DNA of 64,000 bases, taken from positions 434,001 through 498,000 of the forward strand of contig NZ_BMRA01000002.1 in assembly GCF_014648395.1 (NCBI RefSeq), in the 5' to 3' direction. The translations under genes and the position numbers were made by a program. Each line of letters starts with the position of its first letter. Within the stretch, counting starts at the first letter, position 1. Source of the stretch: Micromonospora fulviviridis. Its GTDB lineage: Bacteria; Actinomycetota; Actinomycetes; Mycobacteriales; Micromonosporaceae. The notes below the pieces were generated by a model. It worked only from the letters and a program-made list of their open reading frames with translations. It did no database searches and was not told where the DNA came from. This document shows positions 45,588 to 57,237 of the stretch, in pieces.

Positions 45588-45595
45588 CCCGGAGG

Positions 45596-46699
45596 TCAGC
45601 GCTCCTCGACCAGGCCGAGGTACATCACGCGGGGGTCGGCCGGGTTGAAGGCGACCCCGGCGATGCCGTCGTGGGAGTTGTGCTGTGAGGTCAGCCGGCC
45701 GGTCGACGCGTCGTACCGGTAGAGATCGGTTCCGTAACCGCCGAACCACGTGCCGTACGGGAAATAGAGCACGTCCGGGTCGACCGGGCTCGGCCACAGC
45801 GAGGTGCCGTTGACCAGCGTGGGCCCCGCGCCGTCGAGCACCGACGCGAAGCTGCGCCCCCCGTCCGTCGAGCGCCAGATGTGCCGGGCGGAGTTGTCGG
45901 TCTGGCTGAGGTCGTAGCCCTCCAGCCAGACCGTCCGCGGATCCACCGGGGAGAAGGCCACGGAGAAGCCGTTCGACTGCGGGGTGGCGCCGACCCCGGA
46001 CGACCGGGTCCAGCTGTGGCCGCCGTCGAACGTCACGTAGCTGCCGTTGCCCATGGTGCCGACGATGACGTGGGCTCGGTCGACGGGATCCACGGCCGCC
46101 TTGTAGACGTACTGGTCCGGGCCGGCCGGCGACCCCACGGCGGCCCAGGTGGCGCCACCGTCGCCGGAGTCGTAGATCTGCCCGGCCTTGCTGACCGCCC
46201 GCAGCGCCCGCGCGTCGGTCGGGTCCACCGCCAGCGCGGCCACGCCGTCGGCCGGGACCGGGCCGTCGGCCTCGCTCACCTGCTCGCCCTGAACCCGGTA
46301 GACCGGCTGGTCGTTGATGCCGTACGCGTACGCGGTGCCGTCCGGCCCGGCGGCCAGGTCGTACGTCGCCAGGTCCAGCTCGGTGGCAGCGATCCGCTGC
46401 CAGGTGCAGCCGGCGTCGACGGACCGCTGGATCGACCTCTTCGAGATCGCCACCAGGGTGTTCGGCGTGGTCAGCGCGACGAGCCGGGGGTACGCCACCG
46501 CGCTGACCGGGGTCGTGGTCGGGGCCAGGAACGCCCCGTCGTTACGGGTGAAGGTCACCGAGCCGTCGCCCTGCACCGTGCCGCACTGTGGGCGGTGCCA
46601 GGCGTCAGCAGCGGCGGCGGGGGACGCGGAGGCGAGGTTGACGGCGCCGGCGGCCGTGACGGCCAGCACGATCACGCCGCTCAAACGGGAGAGGATCAT
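45596..46699 (-). CDS. Secreted Asp-box (BNR/sialidase-like) beta-propeller protein
   Basis: A 367-residue exported protein. The signal peptide is residues 1 to about 31, cleaved near ASPAAAADA. Four Asp-box repeats (S/T-x-D-x-G-x-x-W/F) are visible: SVDAGCTW, SGDGGATW, TFDGGHSW and STDGGRSF, spaced as in sialidase or VPS10-type propellers. Catalytic residues of sialidases (Arg triad, Tyr/Glu) are not evident, so it is probably a binding or structural propeller. It is divergent from a TrmB-type regulator, and both sit between gatB and gatA. Confidence 0.85.
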   Translation of the reverse strand: MILSRLSGVIVLAVTAAGAVNLASASPAAAADAWHRPQCGTVQGDGSVTFTRNDGAFLAPTTTPVSAVAYPRLVALTTPNTLVAISKRSIQRSVDAGCTWQRIAATELDLATYDLAAGPDGTAYAYGINDQPVYRVQGEQVSEADGPVPADGVAALAVDPTDARALRAVSKAGQIYDSGDGGATWAAVGSPAGPDQYVYKAAVDPVDRAHVIVGTMGNGSYVTFDGGHSWTRSSGVGATPQSNGFSVAFSPVDPRTVWLEGYDLSQTDNSARHIWRSTDGGRSFASVLDGAGPTLVNGTSLWPSPVDPDVLYFPYGTWFGGYGTDLYRYDASTGRLTSQHNSHDGIAGVAFNPADPRVMYLGLVEER

Positions 46700-46796
46700 G
46701 ACGCATGTCTAGCCGTCGACATGCGCCGATCGCCACAGTTTCGGGTGTCCGAGCCCGGTCATGGCCTGGATCGGACAGCCGCGGAAGGAGGCCCGG

Positions 46797-47756
46797 GTGT
46801 TCGAGTCGTTGGGTCTGACCCCGGTGGAGGAGTCGGTCTACCTGGCCCTGCTGCGCCGGCGACAGTCGACCGTGCCGGAGCTCGCCCAACAGGTCGGCGA
46901 AGGCCTGCGGGTGGTCCGCGCGGCGACCGACCGCCTGGAGGATCTCGGCTTCGTCAGCCGCCTCGTCGGCTCCGGTACCCGCCTGCTGGCGACCCGCCCC
47001 GACGTCGCCGTGAACGCCCTCGTGGTCCGCCGCACCGAGGAGTTCGCGGCGGCCCGGCAAGCCGCGGAACGGATCGCGGAGGAGTTCCCCCAGGCCCTGC
47101 TGACCAGCCCCGACGAGCTACTCGAGATCGTCACCGGCCGGGCCGCGGTGGAGGCTCAGTTCGTCCAGCTCACCCACAGAGTCACGAGCGAACTGCTGGT
47201 CCTCGACCGCCCGCCGTACGCGCAGGAGGTGGCCGCCGCGAACGCGCCCGAGAACGAGCTGCTCGGCCGGGCGGCCCGCGTACGCGGGATCTACGCGCCG
47301 GAGGCGTTCGAGATGCCGGGCGCCTTCGAGCAGGCGATGGCGGCGGTGGCGGCCGGGGAAGAGGCCCGGGTGCACACGGACGTGCCGCTGAAACTGGCGA
47401 TTGGCGACCGCTCGGTGGCATTGCTGCCGCTGGCCAGCGAACGGGCCGTGGACGCGGCGCTGGTGATCCGCGCGCCGATGGTGGTGTCGGCGCTGGTGAA
47501 GCTCTTCGAGATGCTGTGGGGGCAGGCCACGCCGCTGCCGGTCTGGGACCCGGGGCAGTCCACGACCGGGGCCGACGAGTTGGATCTGCGCCTGCTGGGA
47601 CTGCTCACCACCGGCCTCAAGGACGAAGCCATCGCCCGCGAACTCGGGGTGAGCGTACGCACCCTGGGCCGTCGCTCGTCCGCCCTCCTGGCCGCCCTCG
47701 GCGCCCGTACCCGCTTCCAGGCCGGGTTGCAGGCCGGGCGCCGGGGCCTCGCCTGA
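46797..47756 (+). CDS. TrmB/LuxR-type helix-turn-helix regulator
   Basis: A 319-residue regulator. The N-terminus is a TrmB-like winged helix (FESLGLTPVEESVYLALL, then ELAQQVGEGLRVVRAATDRL), the middle is a phospholipase D-like effector region, and the last 60 residues are a LuxR-type helix-turn-helix (LTTGLKDEAIARELGVSVRT). GTG 46797 is chosen over ATG 46761 because GAAGGAGG lies 6 bases upstream. It is divergent from the secreted Asp-box protein, its most likely target. Two DNA-binding domains in one chain is the usual design of this actinobacterial family. Confidence 0.88.
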   Translation: MFESLGLTPVEESVYLALLRRRQSTVPELAQQVGEGLRVVRAATDRLEDLGFVSRLVGSGTRLLATRPDVAVNALVVRRTEEFAAARQAAERIAEEFPQALLTSPDELLEIVTGRAAVEAQFVQLTHRVTSELLVLDRPPYAQEVAAANAPENELLGRAARVRGIYAPEAFEMPGAFEQAMAAVAAGEEARVHTDVPLKLAIGDRSVALLPLASERAVDAALVIRAPMVVSALVKLFEMLWGQATPLPVWDPGQSTTGADELDLRLLGLLTTGLKDEAIARELGVSVRTLGRRSSALLAALGARTRFQAGLQAGRRGLA

Positions 47757-47793
47757 TCCCCGCTGTGCCCGTCCGTCGCGCCCCGGGTACGCC

Positions 47794-47825
47794 ACCGGCG
47801 CCGGCGGAGGCCCGCCGGCGCCGGT
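47794..47825. terminator. Bidirectional terminator between the regulator and gatA
   Basis: A perfect 14-bp stem (ACCGGCGCCGGCGG with CCGCCGGCGCCGGT, 4-base loop) in the gap between convergent stops. It ends the gatC-gatA transcript before the inserted gene pair. Confidence 0.8.
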
Positions 47826-47840
47826 TGACCACGTCGTGCG

Positions 47841-49316
47841 TCAGAGTGCCGGTGGGGTGAACGTGCCGACCGCGGACTCCAGCGCGGCGGCGACCCGGTA
47901 CATCCGGTCGTCGGCCATGGTCGGGGCCATGATCTGGAAGCCGACCGGGAGCCCCTCGGAGAGGCCGCACGGGACCGAGATGGCCGGCCCGCCGTACAGG
48001 TTGGTCGGGATGGTGAACAGGTCCGCCAGGTACATCTGGTACGGGTCGGCGGTGCGCGACCCGATCGGGAAGGCCACGAACGGGGTGGTCGGCGAGATGA
48101 GCGCGTCCACCCGCTCGAAGGCGGCGGTGAAGTCCCGGGTGATGAGGGTGCGGACCTTCTGCGCCTGCCCGTAGTAGGCGTCGTAGTAGCCCGAGGAGAG
48201 CGCGTAGGTGCCGATCATGATGCGCCGCTTCACCTCGGGGCCGAAGCCGGCCTCCCGGGTCAGCGACATGACCTCCTCCAGGGACCGGTTGCCGTCGTCG
48301 CCGACCCGCAGGCCGAACCGGACGCCGTCGAACCGGGCCAGGTTGGAGGAGCACTCGCTCGGCGCGATCAGGTAGTAGGCCGGCAGCGCGTACTTGAAGT
48401 GCGGGCAGGAGATCTCGACGATCTCGGCGCCCAGCTTCGCGAGAGCCTCCACCGACTCGCGGAACGCGGCCATGACGCCCGGCTCCGCGCCCTCGCCGGT
48501 GAACTCGGTGACCACGCCGAGCTTCACCCCGGTCAGGTCGCCGGTCGCGCCGAGCTTCGCCGCGCCGACCACGTCCGGCACCGGGGCCGGGATGGACGTG
48601 GAGTCGCGCGGGTCGTGCCCGCCGATCACCTGGTGCAGCAGCGCGGCGTCCAGCACGTTGCGCGCGCAGGGGCCGGGGGTGTCCAGCGAGGAGGAGAACG
48701 CCACCAGGCCGTAGCGGGAGGTGCCGCCGTAGGTGGGCTTCGCCCCGACGGTGCCGGTGACCGCGCCGGGCTGGCGGATCGATCCGCCGGTGTCCGAGCC
48801 GATCGACAGCGGCGCCTCGTACGCGGCGAGCGCCGCAGCGCTGCCGCCGCCCGAGCCGCCCGGGATGCGGTCCAGGTCCCACGGGTTGCGGGTCGGGCCG
48901 TACGCCGAGTACTCGGTGGAGGAGCCCATGGCGAACTCGTCCATGTTGGTCTTGCCGAGCATCACCGTGCCGGCCTCGCGCAGCCGCTGCACGACCGTCG
49001 AGTCGTACGGCGGGCGCCAGCCCTCCAGGATCTTCGAGCCGACGGTGGTCGGCACGCCCTTGGTGGTGAGCACGTCCTTCACGGCGACCGGCACCCCGGC
49101 CAGGGGGCCCAGGTCGTCGCCGGCGGCAAGGCGCTCGTCCACGCTCCGGGCGGCGGCCAGCGCGCCCTCGGTGTCGACGTGCAGGAAGGCGTGCACCCGC
49201 TCGTCGACGGCGGCGATCCGGTCCAGGTGGGCCTGCGTGACCTCCACGGCGGAGGTCTCGCCGGTCGCCACCAGGCCGGCGATCTCGGCGGCGGTGAGCT
49301 TGGTCAGGTCGCTCAT
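47841..49316 (-). CDS. gatA: Asp-tRNA(Asn)/Glu-tRNA(Gln) amidotransferase subunit A
   Basis: A 491-residue amidase-signature enzyme. The catalytic triad is visible as Lys80 in [12 protein letters not shown], the cis-Ser in [11 protein letters not shown] and the nucleophile Ser in [11 protein letters not shown]. It releases ammonia from glutamine for GatB. The ATG overlaps the gatC stop as ATGA, so the two are coupled. Confidence 0.97.
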   Translation of the reverse strand: MSDLTKLTAAEIAGLVATGETSAVEVTQAHLDRIAAVDERVHAFLHVDTEGALAAARSVDERLAAGDDLGPLAGVPVAVKDVLTTKGVPTTVGSKILEGWRPPYDSTVVQRLREAGTVMLGKTNMDEFAMGSSTEYSAYGPTRNPWDLDRIPGGSGGGSAAALAAYEAPLSIGSDTGGSIRQPGAVTGTVGAKPTYGGTSRYGLVAFSSSLDTPGPCARNVLDAALLHQVIGGHDPRDSTSIPAPVPDVVGAAKLGATGDLTGVKLGVVTEFTGEGAEPGVMAAFRESVEALAKLGAEIVEISCPHFKYALPAYYLIAPSECSSNLARFDGVRFGLRVGDDGNRSLEEVMSLTREAGFGPEVKRRIMIGTYALSSGYYDAYYGQAQKVRTLITRDFTAAFERVDALISPTTPFVAFPIGSRTADPYQMYLADLFTIPTNLYGGPAISVPCGLSEGLPVGFQIMAPTMADDRMYRVAAALESAVGTFTPPAL

Positions 49317-49618
49317 GAAGCCACATCCTCGTCCAGGATCCGCGGGACGCGGAACCGCTGCTCCTCGGCGTCGGGCGCACCCGACAGCGCCTCCTGCGGG
49401 GTCAGGCACGGCGTCACCACGTCCTCGCGGAGGACGTTGGTCAGCGGCACCGAGTGGGACGTCGGCGGGATGTCCGCCGCGGCGACCTCGCCGACCTGGG
49501 CGACCGACTGGAGGATCACGTCCAGCTGGCCGGCGAAGGTGTCCAACTCCTCCTCGGTGACGGCGAGCCGCGACAGTCGCGCGAGGTGCGCGACCTCCTC
49601 GCGGGAGATGGCGGCCAT
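49313..49618 (-). CDS. gatC: Asp-tRNA(Asn)/Glu-tRNA(Gln) amidotransferase subunit C
   Basis: A 101-residue GatC with the typical [20 protein letters not shown] opening and the extended C-terminus ([15 protein letters not shown]) that wraps between GatA and GatB. GAAGGGGG lies upstream of the ATG. A TAGACT box at 49707-49712 is the best -10 candidate, giving a leader of about 80 bases. Confidence 0.96.
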   Translation of the reverse strand: MAAISREEVAHLARLSRLAVTEEELDTFAGQLDVILQSVAQVGEVAAADIPPTSHSVPLTNVLREDVVTPCLTPQEALSGAPDAEEQRFRVPRILDEDVAS

Positions 49619-49769
49619 CGGGTGCCCCCTTCGTGGCTGTCCTGCTGCGTCTGCGGTGTGCCGGCCGCGCGCTCGCCGGTGACGATGACGCGCGGTGACC
49701 GGAGCGAGTCTATTGCCCTCCGGTCGGGTCGACGCCTCCGACTCCCGGTGCCCGCCCGCCGGACACCGG

Positions 49770-52505
49770 TCAGCGGGGCGGGCGGCGCGGCCCCTCGCCC
49801 TCCGCGGCCACGGCGGGGCGGACCGGGCGGTACCGGGACAGCCAGGTGACCAGCTCCTCGGCCGGCATGGGCCGGGCGTGGAACCAGCCCTGCGCCACGT
49901 CGCAGCCGGCGGCGTGCAGCAGCCGCCAGGTGCGCTCGTCCTCCACGCCCTCGGCCACCACCCGCAGCCCGAGCGCCCCGGCCAGCTCGATCATCGACCG
50001 GACGATCGCCGCGTCGTCGGGGTCGTCGGCCATCCCGAGTACGAACGACCGGTCCACCTTCACCTCTGACAGCGGCAACCGGCGCAGGTGCTGCAACGAC
50101 GAGTAGCCGGTGCCGAAGTCGTCCAGCGCGATGCCGACCCCGATCCGGTGCAGCTGGGTGATGCTGGCCAGCACCCGCCGCGGGTCGGCCATCAGCGCGC
50201 CCTCGGTGATCTCCACCTGGAGCCGGTCCGGGGGGAGGCCGTACCGCGCCAGCCGGTCGGCGATCTGCTCGGCGATCTCGCCGGTGTGCAGGTCCCGGAC
50301 GCTGACGTTGAGCGCGGCGCGCAGCGTGAGGCCGGCCGCCGACCACTTGGCGAGCTGCTCCACCACGTCGTCCACCACCCGGCGGGTGAGCAGCCGCATC
50401 ACCGCGCTCTGCTCGGCGACCTGGATCAGCTCCCCCGGGTCGACCATGCCCCGGCGCGGGTGCCGCCAGCGCAGCAGCGCCTCGACCCCGACCACCTCGC
50501 CCGTCGCGATGGCGATCTGCGGCTGGTAGTACATGGTGATCTCGCCGGGATCCCCTGCCGGGTCGTCGAGCCCCGTGGATCCGCTTCCGCTGCCGCGGCG
50601 GGCCCCGCCCTGGCCGCGCCGATCCGCCGTCCGGGTCGGGGCCGGCGCGGCGTCACCGGCGGCGGCCGCCCGGCGACCGCCGTCCGGCAGGTCCGGACCG
50701 CCGCGCTCCAGGTCGTCGGCGGGCACGGTCCCGGCCGGGCCGCCGGGCACCACCGCGGACCGGCCGTGGGGTGCCGCCTCGGGCTGCTCCACGGGCACGC
50801 CCGCGGCCCCACCGCCGAGGGCCGGGGTGAGCCGGTCGCCGTCGCCGGGCGCGGCGGCCGGGTTCTCGGGGGTGGCCGGACGCGCGGCCCGGCGGCGGAT
50901 CGGGTCGGCGCCCGTGACGATCCGGTTGATCAGCTCGTCGTCGTGCCGCACCTCGACCCGCTCGCGCCGCCGCAGCCCCCACCGCCCCGACCGCTCCAGG
51001 GCGCGGCGCGGCGCCGGACGCGCGGCGCCGGAACCGTCCGCGGCCCCGTCCCCGGGTCGCGCCCCGCCGGCCCGGCCGCCGTTGCGGGGCAGGGCGTCGC
51101 CGCGGGCCGGTCGCGCCGGGGCGGGCAGGCCGGGCGCCGGGGCGAGGGCCGCGCCGTCGCCGCCGCGTACGCCGGCCGGCTCCCCGGCCGGGCCGGGCGG
51201 CCCGGCCTCCAGCACGCGGCGCAGGTCGGCGAGGAGGCTCAGCCGCTCGGCGGAGTTGTGGTCGGACTCGGGTGCGTAGACGGCGACCGTGTCGTTGCGG
51301 TGCTTCGCGTCGTACATGGCAACGTCGGCGTGGCGCATCAGGGTGGCGAAGTCCTCGCCGTGCTCCGGGAAGAGGGCGATGCCGATGGAGCCCCCCACGT
51401 CCAGCGGCAGGCCGTCCAGCGGCACCGGCTCGGCGAGCGCGGCCACCACCCGGTCGGCCCGCTCGCGGGCCTGGTCGGTGCCGGTGAGCCGGGGTACGAC
51501 GATGGCGAACTCGTCGCCGCCGAGCCGCGCCACCAGGTCCTCCTCGCCGACCACCTCGATCAGCCGGGCGCTCACCTCGACCAGCAGCCGGTCCCCCACC
51601 GCGTGCCCGAGCGCGTCGTTGACATGCTTGAACCGGTCGAGGTCGAGCAGCAGCAGGGCCAGGTGGGCGTCCGGCTCGCCGCGGGCCGCCCGCTCGGCGT
51701 GCAGGTGCACCTGCTCGGCCACCTCGGTGAGCAGGGCCTTGCGGTTGGGCAGCCCGGTCAGCGGGTCGAGGTCGGCGAGCTGTTCCCGCTCGGCGGAGAG
51801 CCGGGCCATCCGGTAGACCGCGAACAGCGGCACCAGCACCAGCGGGATCAGCGCGGCGCTGGCCCGGGCGGCGGCCACCAGCACCGGGGCGAGCAGCAGC
51901 AGCGAGCCGGTGGAGAGCAGCTCGTAGGCCAGGCCGAGCCGGATGCTGGGCCACCAGCGGTCACCGAACCGCAGCCGGATCGCGGAGCTGACCAGGCCGT
52001 AGTTGACCACGAACCAGGCGGCCGTGGCGCCGCCCACCGCCGCCACGTCGGTCCAGTGCAGCCGGCCCCCGTCGAAGAGTTCGCCCGGGCCGAGCCGGGT
52101 GACCACGTACGCGGCGGCCAGCGCGCACGCGTACTGGGCCCCGTTGAAGGCGGTGCGCCAGCCGGCGTAGCCGAGCCGCCAGCCGGAGACGGCCACCGCC
52201 ACGGCCTGCACCGCGACGGCCGGGCCGAGCCCCCAGCCGAGCAGGATGGCGAAGGTGAAGCAGGTCGACGGGAAGACCGCCGAGGTCTGGCGCCGACCGG
52301 GCGGCACGAACGGGCGGGCGTCGCAGGCGACGGCGAGCGCCGCCATGGTCCAGAAGGCGGCCGGCAGGTGGGGCAGCTCGTCGGGGAGCGCGGCCAGCGG
52401 CCCGGCCGAGACGAGCAGGGCCAGGACGCCGACCACGCTGACGAAGCCGAAGAACGGCCCGGCCCGCCCGGGCGGGACGGAGTTTCGGGGGTCGCCGTTC
52501 TCCAT
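49770..52505 (-). CDS. Membrane GGDEF-EAL protein with a long insert in the EAL domain
   Basis: A 911-residue protein. About eight membrane helices in residues 18-235 are followed by GGDEF (intact motif at 329-333; no RxxD I-site, GEED instead). The first EAL helix ([10 protein letters not shown]) ends near residue 433 and the first strand (EITMYYQPQ) begins at 655, so about 218 residues rich in Gly, Pro, Ala and Arg lie inside the EAL domain. The remaining EAL motifs are intact: EAL at 675, [26 protein letters not shown] and AEGVED. Both activities are possible. GGGAGGTGCG precedes the ATG. Confidence 0.9.
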   Translation of the reverse strand: MENGDPRNSVPPGRAGPFFGFVSVVGVLALLVSAGPLAALPDELPHLPAAFWTMAALAVACDARPFVPPGRRQTSAVFPSTCFTFAILLGWGLGPAVAVQAVAVAVSGWRLGYAGWRTAFNGAQYACALAAAYVVTRLGPGELFDGGRLHWTDVAAVGGATAAWFVVNYGLVSSAIRLRFGDRWWPSIRLGLAYELLSTGSLLLLAPVLVAAARASAALIPLVLVPLFAVYRMARLSAEREQLADLDPLTGLPNRKALLTEVAEQVHLHAERAARGEPDAHLALLLLDLDRFKHVNDALGHAVGDRLLVEVSARLIEVVGEEDLVARLGGDEFAIVVPRLTGTDQARERADRVVAALAEPVPLDGLPLDVGGSIGIALFPEHGEDFATLMRHADVAMYDAKHRNDTVAVYAPESDHNSAERLSLLADLRRVLEAGPPGPAGEPAGVRGGDGAALAPAPGLPAPARPARGDALPRNGGRAGGARPGDGAADGSGAARPAPRRALERSGRWGLRRRERVEVRHDDELINRIVTGADPIRRRAARPATPENPAAAPGDGDRLTPALGGGAAGVPVEQPEAAPHGRSAVVPGGPAGTVPADDLERGGPDLPDGGRRAAAAGDAAPAPTRTADRRGQGGARRGSGSGSTGLDDPAGDPGEITMYYQPQIAIATGEVVGVEALLRWRHPRRGMVDPGELIQVAEQSAVMRLLTRRVVDDVVEQLAKWSAAGLTLRAALNVSVRDLHTGEIAEQIADRLARYGLPPDRLQVEITEGALMADPRRVLASITQLHRIGVGIALDDFGTGYSSLQHLRRLPLSEVKVDRSFVLGMADDPDDAAIVRSMIELAGALGLRVVAEGVEDERTWRLLHAAGCDVAQGWFHARPMPAEELVTWLSRYRPVRPAVAAEGEGPRRPPR

Positions 52506-52656
52506 CGCACCTCCCGGGATCGGCCCTGGCGCGCGCCGTCACGCGCCGTACGCCAATGAAACGCCCTCGGTGCCGATTTCCCCGACACGACAGTCACGAA
52601 TCGGTCGTAGTCGTAATTAAGTTGGAATACGCGGCAGGCGCCGCCGGGAGGACCGC

Positions 52657-54936
<2,280 letters not shown>

Positions 54937-55037
54937 CTAGACGGCCGGGGGGTTGTGGTGCCGGGCGGCGGGGTGGTTGGCGTGCGAGGATCGCCGGGCG
55001 GTGGTGGGTCGGCACGGGCGGGAAGGGCGGGGTACGC

Positions 55038-55670
55038 ATGCGGGACGGGCTGCTCTGGGCGGCGGTGATCGTGGGCTGTGTCGCGGCCGGCTGGCTGTGG
55101 GGCGAGTGGCGGCGCCGGGCCGCGAACCGGTCGGCGGAGGCGGGGCGCCGGGCCGGGGGGCCGGGCGCGGTGGACGGCAGGTCCCGTCGTGGCTCCCGCT
55201 CCGGAACAGGCGCGCGCAGCGGGGCACGTCCGGGGCGCGGCGGCACCCGTCCCGGCGGTGGGCCGGACGGCGGCCGCCCGGGCGGCGAACCGGGGCGCGG
55301 GCGTACCGGCGCGGCGCCGCGGCCGCGGGACGCCGGGCGGGGTCCGGCGACGGCGCCCCGGCCCGGGGAGATCTGGTGGGCCGACGTGCCCTACGCCGAC
55401 GGGACCGGCTCGAAGGTGCGCCCCTGCCTCGTGCTGCGGGCCGGCGGCCGGGACGCCGACGTCCTGAAGATCACCAGTCAGGACAAGTCGGACCGGGACG
55501 ACCACGTGCCGATCCCGACCCGGAGCTGGGACCCGAACGCCGACCACGACAGCTTCCTGGACATCAGCGACCCCATCCCGCTCCCCGTCGCCGCCTTCGA
55601 GGACCGTGCCGGCCCCTGCGACCCCGACCTCTGGCAGGCCGTCCGCCGCCTCCCCCACCTGACGGCCTGA
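55038..55670 (+). CDS. Membrane-tethered PemK/MazF-like protein
   Basis: A 210-residue protein in three parts. A short N-terminus with one membrane helix (residues 5-21, LLWAAVIVGCVAAGWLW) comes first, then about 85 residues of Gly/Arg/Pro-rich linker. The PemK/MazF-like domain from about 108 to the end has PRPGEIWWADVPYADGTGSKVRPCLVLR, the typical first strands with conserved Gly, Trp, Arg and Pro. MazF-family toxins are mRNA endoribonucleases, but with no antitoxin gene beside it and a membrane anchor this is more likely a domesticated or differently acting relative. GGAAGGGCGGGG precedes the ATG. Palindromic repeats flank it on both sides. Confidence 0.82.
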   Translation: MRDGLLWAAVIVGCVAAGWLWGEWRRRAANRSAEAGRRAGGPGAVDGRSRRGSRSGTGARSGARPGRGGTRPGGGPDGGRPGGEPGRGRTGAAPRPRDAGRGPATAPRPGEIWWADVPYADGTGSKVRPCLVLRAGGRDADVLKITSQDKSDRDDHVPIPTRSWDPNADHDSFLDISDPIPLPVAAFEDRAGPCDPDLWQAVRRLPHLTA

Positions 55671-55711
55671 CCCCACCCGACCCTCGCCCCCACCCCCCGC
55701 CCGACCGGATC

Positions 55712-55766
55712 GATCATGATGTTGTCGGCCCGCTCTCCGGCGTGTCGCGACGGCAACTTCATGATC
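55712..55766. repeat. GATCATGA-type palindrome, copy 2
   Basis: Arms GATCATGATGTTGTCG and CGGCAACTTCATGATC pair except at two positions, with a 23-base loop. It lies 42 bases past the PemK-like stop and 21 bases before the stop of the convergent ADP-ribosylglycohydrolase gene, so it can act as a terminator for both. Confidence 0.75.
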
Positions 55767-55786
55767 AACCGGGGGGCCGCGGGCGG

Positions 55787-56800
55787 TTAGTCCAGCGGGG
55801 CGGTCAGGGTGTGCAGCTGGTCGGCGTATTCGATGCGGGTGGACCAGGCGGGCGGCCAGGCCGACATGCCGTGGGCGGCGCCGACGAAGGCGCCGGCCAG
55901 GGCGGCGATCGAGTCCGAGTCGCCGGCCGTGGTGGCGCCCCGGGCCAGCGCGCCGACCGGGTCGTCGGCGTGCCGCAGGGCGCAGAGCAGCGCGGTGGCC
56001 AGCGCCTCCTCCGCGATCCAGCCCTCGCCGGTGAGCCGGCACGGGTCGCCGCCGTCGTCGGGGCGGGCCAGCGCCGCGTCGAGCCGGCCGAGTACGCGCA
56101 GGCACTCGTCCCAGCCCCGGGCGATGAACTCCTCCGGCGTGCGCTCGCCCGCGCGCTGCCACAGGTCGCCGAGCCAGTCGCCCCGGTAGACCGTGCGCTG
56201 GGCGTGGGCCCGGTCGGTGAGCAGCCCGGGCAGCTCGGGCAGCGCGGCGCCGTCGCGCAGCAGCCGGACCGCGTACGCGGTCAGCTCGCTGGCCGCCAGA
56301 CCGGTCGGGTGGCCGTGGGTCAGGCCGGCCTGGAGCTGGGCCAACCCGGCGAGGGTGTCGAGGTCGACGTCGAGCAGCCCGACCGGGGTGACCCGCATGT
56401 TCGCCCCGCAGCCCTTCGAGCCGACCACCGTCGCGTCCTGCCAGCGGGTGCCCCGGTCCAGCTCGGCACAGGCACGCAGGCAGGTCATCCCGGGCGCGCG
56501 GTTGTTGTCCGGGCTGACCGACCAGTCGATGAACCGCCGCCGCAGCAACGGCTCCACCGCCTCCGCCGTCCAGGCCGGCGCGTCGTGCAGCGCCCAGGCC
56601 ACCGCGAGCGCCATCTGGGTGTCGTCGGTGACCAGCGCGGGGTCGCCGGTCAGCTCGCGCGGGCCGGCCGGACCGTAGCGGCGGACGATCTCGGCGACCG
56701 TGAGGAACTCGGTGGGCTTGCCCAGGGCGTCGCCGTAGGCGAGGCCGAAGAAGGAACCGGAGGCGCGGCGCGGGGCGGAGTCGATCACGGTGGCGATCAT
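55787..56800 (-). CDS. ADP-ribosylglycohydrolase family protein
   Basis: A 337-residue all-helical DraG/ARH-like protein. The metal-binding motifs are TDDTQM near residue 60 and GDSDSIAALAGAFVGA near the C-terminus, which place the two Mg ions. It probably removes ADP-ribose from a protein or nucleic acid. No ADP-ribosyltransferase, nitrogenase or macrodomain gene is nearby, so its partner is unknown. ATG 56800 has GGGCGGGGC upstream; a start 5 codons earlier is possible. Confidence 0.88.
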   Translation of the reverse strand: MIATVIDSAPRRASGSFFGLAYGDALGKPTEFLTVAEIVRRYGPAGPRELTGDPALVTDDTQMALAVAWALHDAPAWTAEAVEPLLRRRFIDWSVSPDNNRAPGMTCLRACAELDRGTRWQDATVVGSKGCGANMRVTPVGLLDVDLDTLAGLAQLQAGLTHGHPTGLAASELTAYAVRLLRDGAALPELPGLLTDRAHAQRTVYRGDWLGDLWQRAGERTPEEFIARGWDECLRVLGRLDAALARPDDGGDPCRLTGEGWIAEEALATALLCALRHADDPVGALARGATTAGDSDSIAALAGAFVGAAHGMSAWPPAWSTRIEYADQLHTLTAPLD

Positions 56801-56832
56801 GCCCCGCCCGCGCAAGCCGCGCCCGGGGCGGA

Positions 56833-57201
56833 TCAGTCCCAGCAGAGGCAGAACGGGTGCCCGGCCGGGTCGGCGTAGACCCGGAAGCCCTCGCCCTCGC
56901 CGGGCAGCCGCCGCGCGCCGAGGGCCAGCGCCGCCTTCTCCGCGGCCTCGATGTCGTCGACCGTCACGTCGAGGTGGAACTGCTGCGGCCGCTCCGGGTC
57001 GGGCCAGGCCGGGGCGCGCAGGTCGAGCGCCTTCTGGAAGGCGACACGCGGCTGGTGGCCCGGCGGGCCGCCGAGCACCACCCAGTCGTCACCGTCGGAG
57101 TTGTCCTCGATCAGCGGGAGGCCGAGCAGCTCCGCGTAGAAGCCGGCCAGCGCGCGCGGATCGGGGCAGTCGATCACCACGGAACGCAGCTGTCCAATCA
57201 T
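56833..57201 (-). CDS. VOC (glyoxalase/dioxygenase superfamily) protein
   Basis: A 122-residue protein of two beta-alpha-beta-beta-beta modules: QLRSVVIDCPDPRALAGFYAELLGLP at the N-terminus and FHLDVTVDDIEAAEKAALALGA, then FRVYADPAGHPFCLCWD at the C-terminus. This is the small Glyoxalase_6-like type common in actinomycetes; function unknown. ATG 57201 is preferred since CAGGAT lies 7 bases upstream, in line with the leaderless pattern; ATG 57210 is the alternative. Confidence 0.85.
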   Translation of the reverse strand: MIGQLRSVVIDCPDPRALAGFYAELLGLPLIEDNSDGDDWVVLGGPPGHQPRVAFQKALDLRAPAWPDPERPQQFHLDVTVDDIEAAEKAALALGARRLPGEGEGFRVYADPAGHPFCLCWD

Positions 57202-57237
57202 GCCGGTCATCCTGCCCCCGGTGTACGACGGGAAACC

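Noticed and set aside
45596..46699. Active sialidase
   Set aside because: Asp boxes alone do not prove sialidase activity, and the Arg triad and Tyr-Glu pair could not be identified.
55038..55670. A type II toxin-antitoxin pair
   Set aside because: No small antitoxin-like frame lies before or after the PemK-like gene on the same strand. Upstream is the divergent ligA with a palindrome, downstream a palindrome and a convergent gene.
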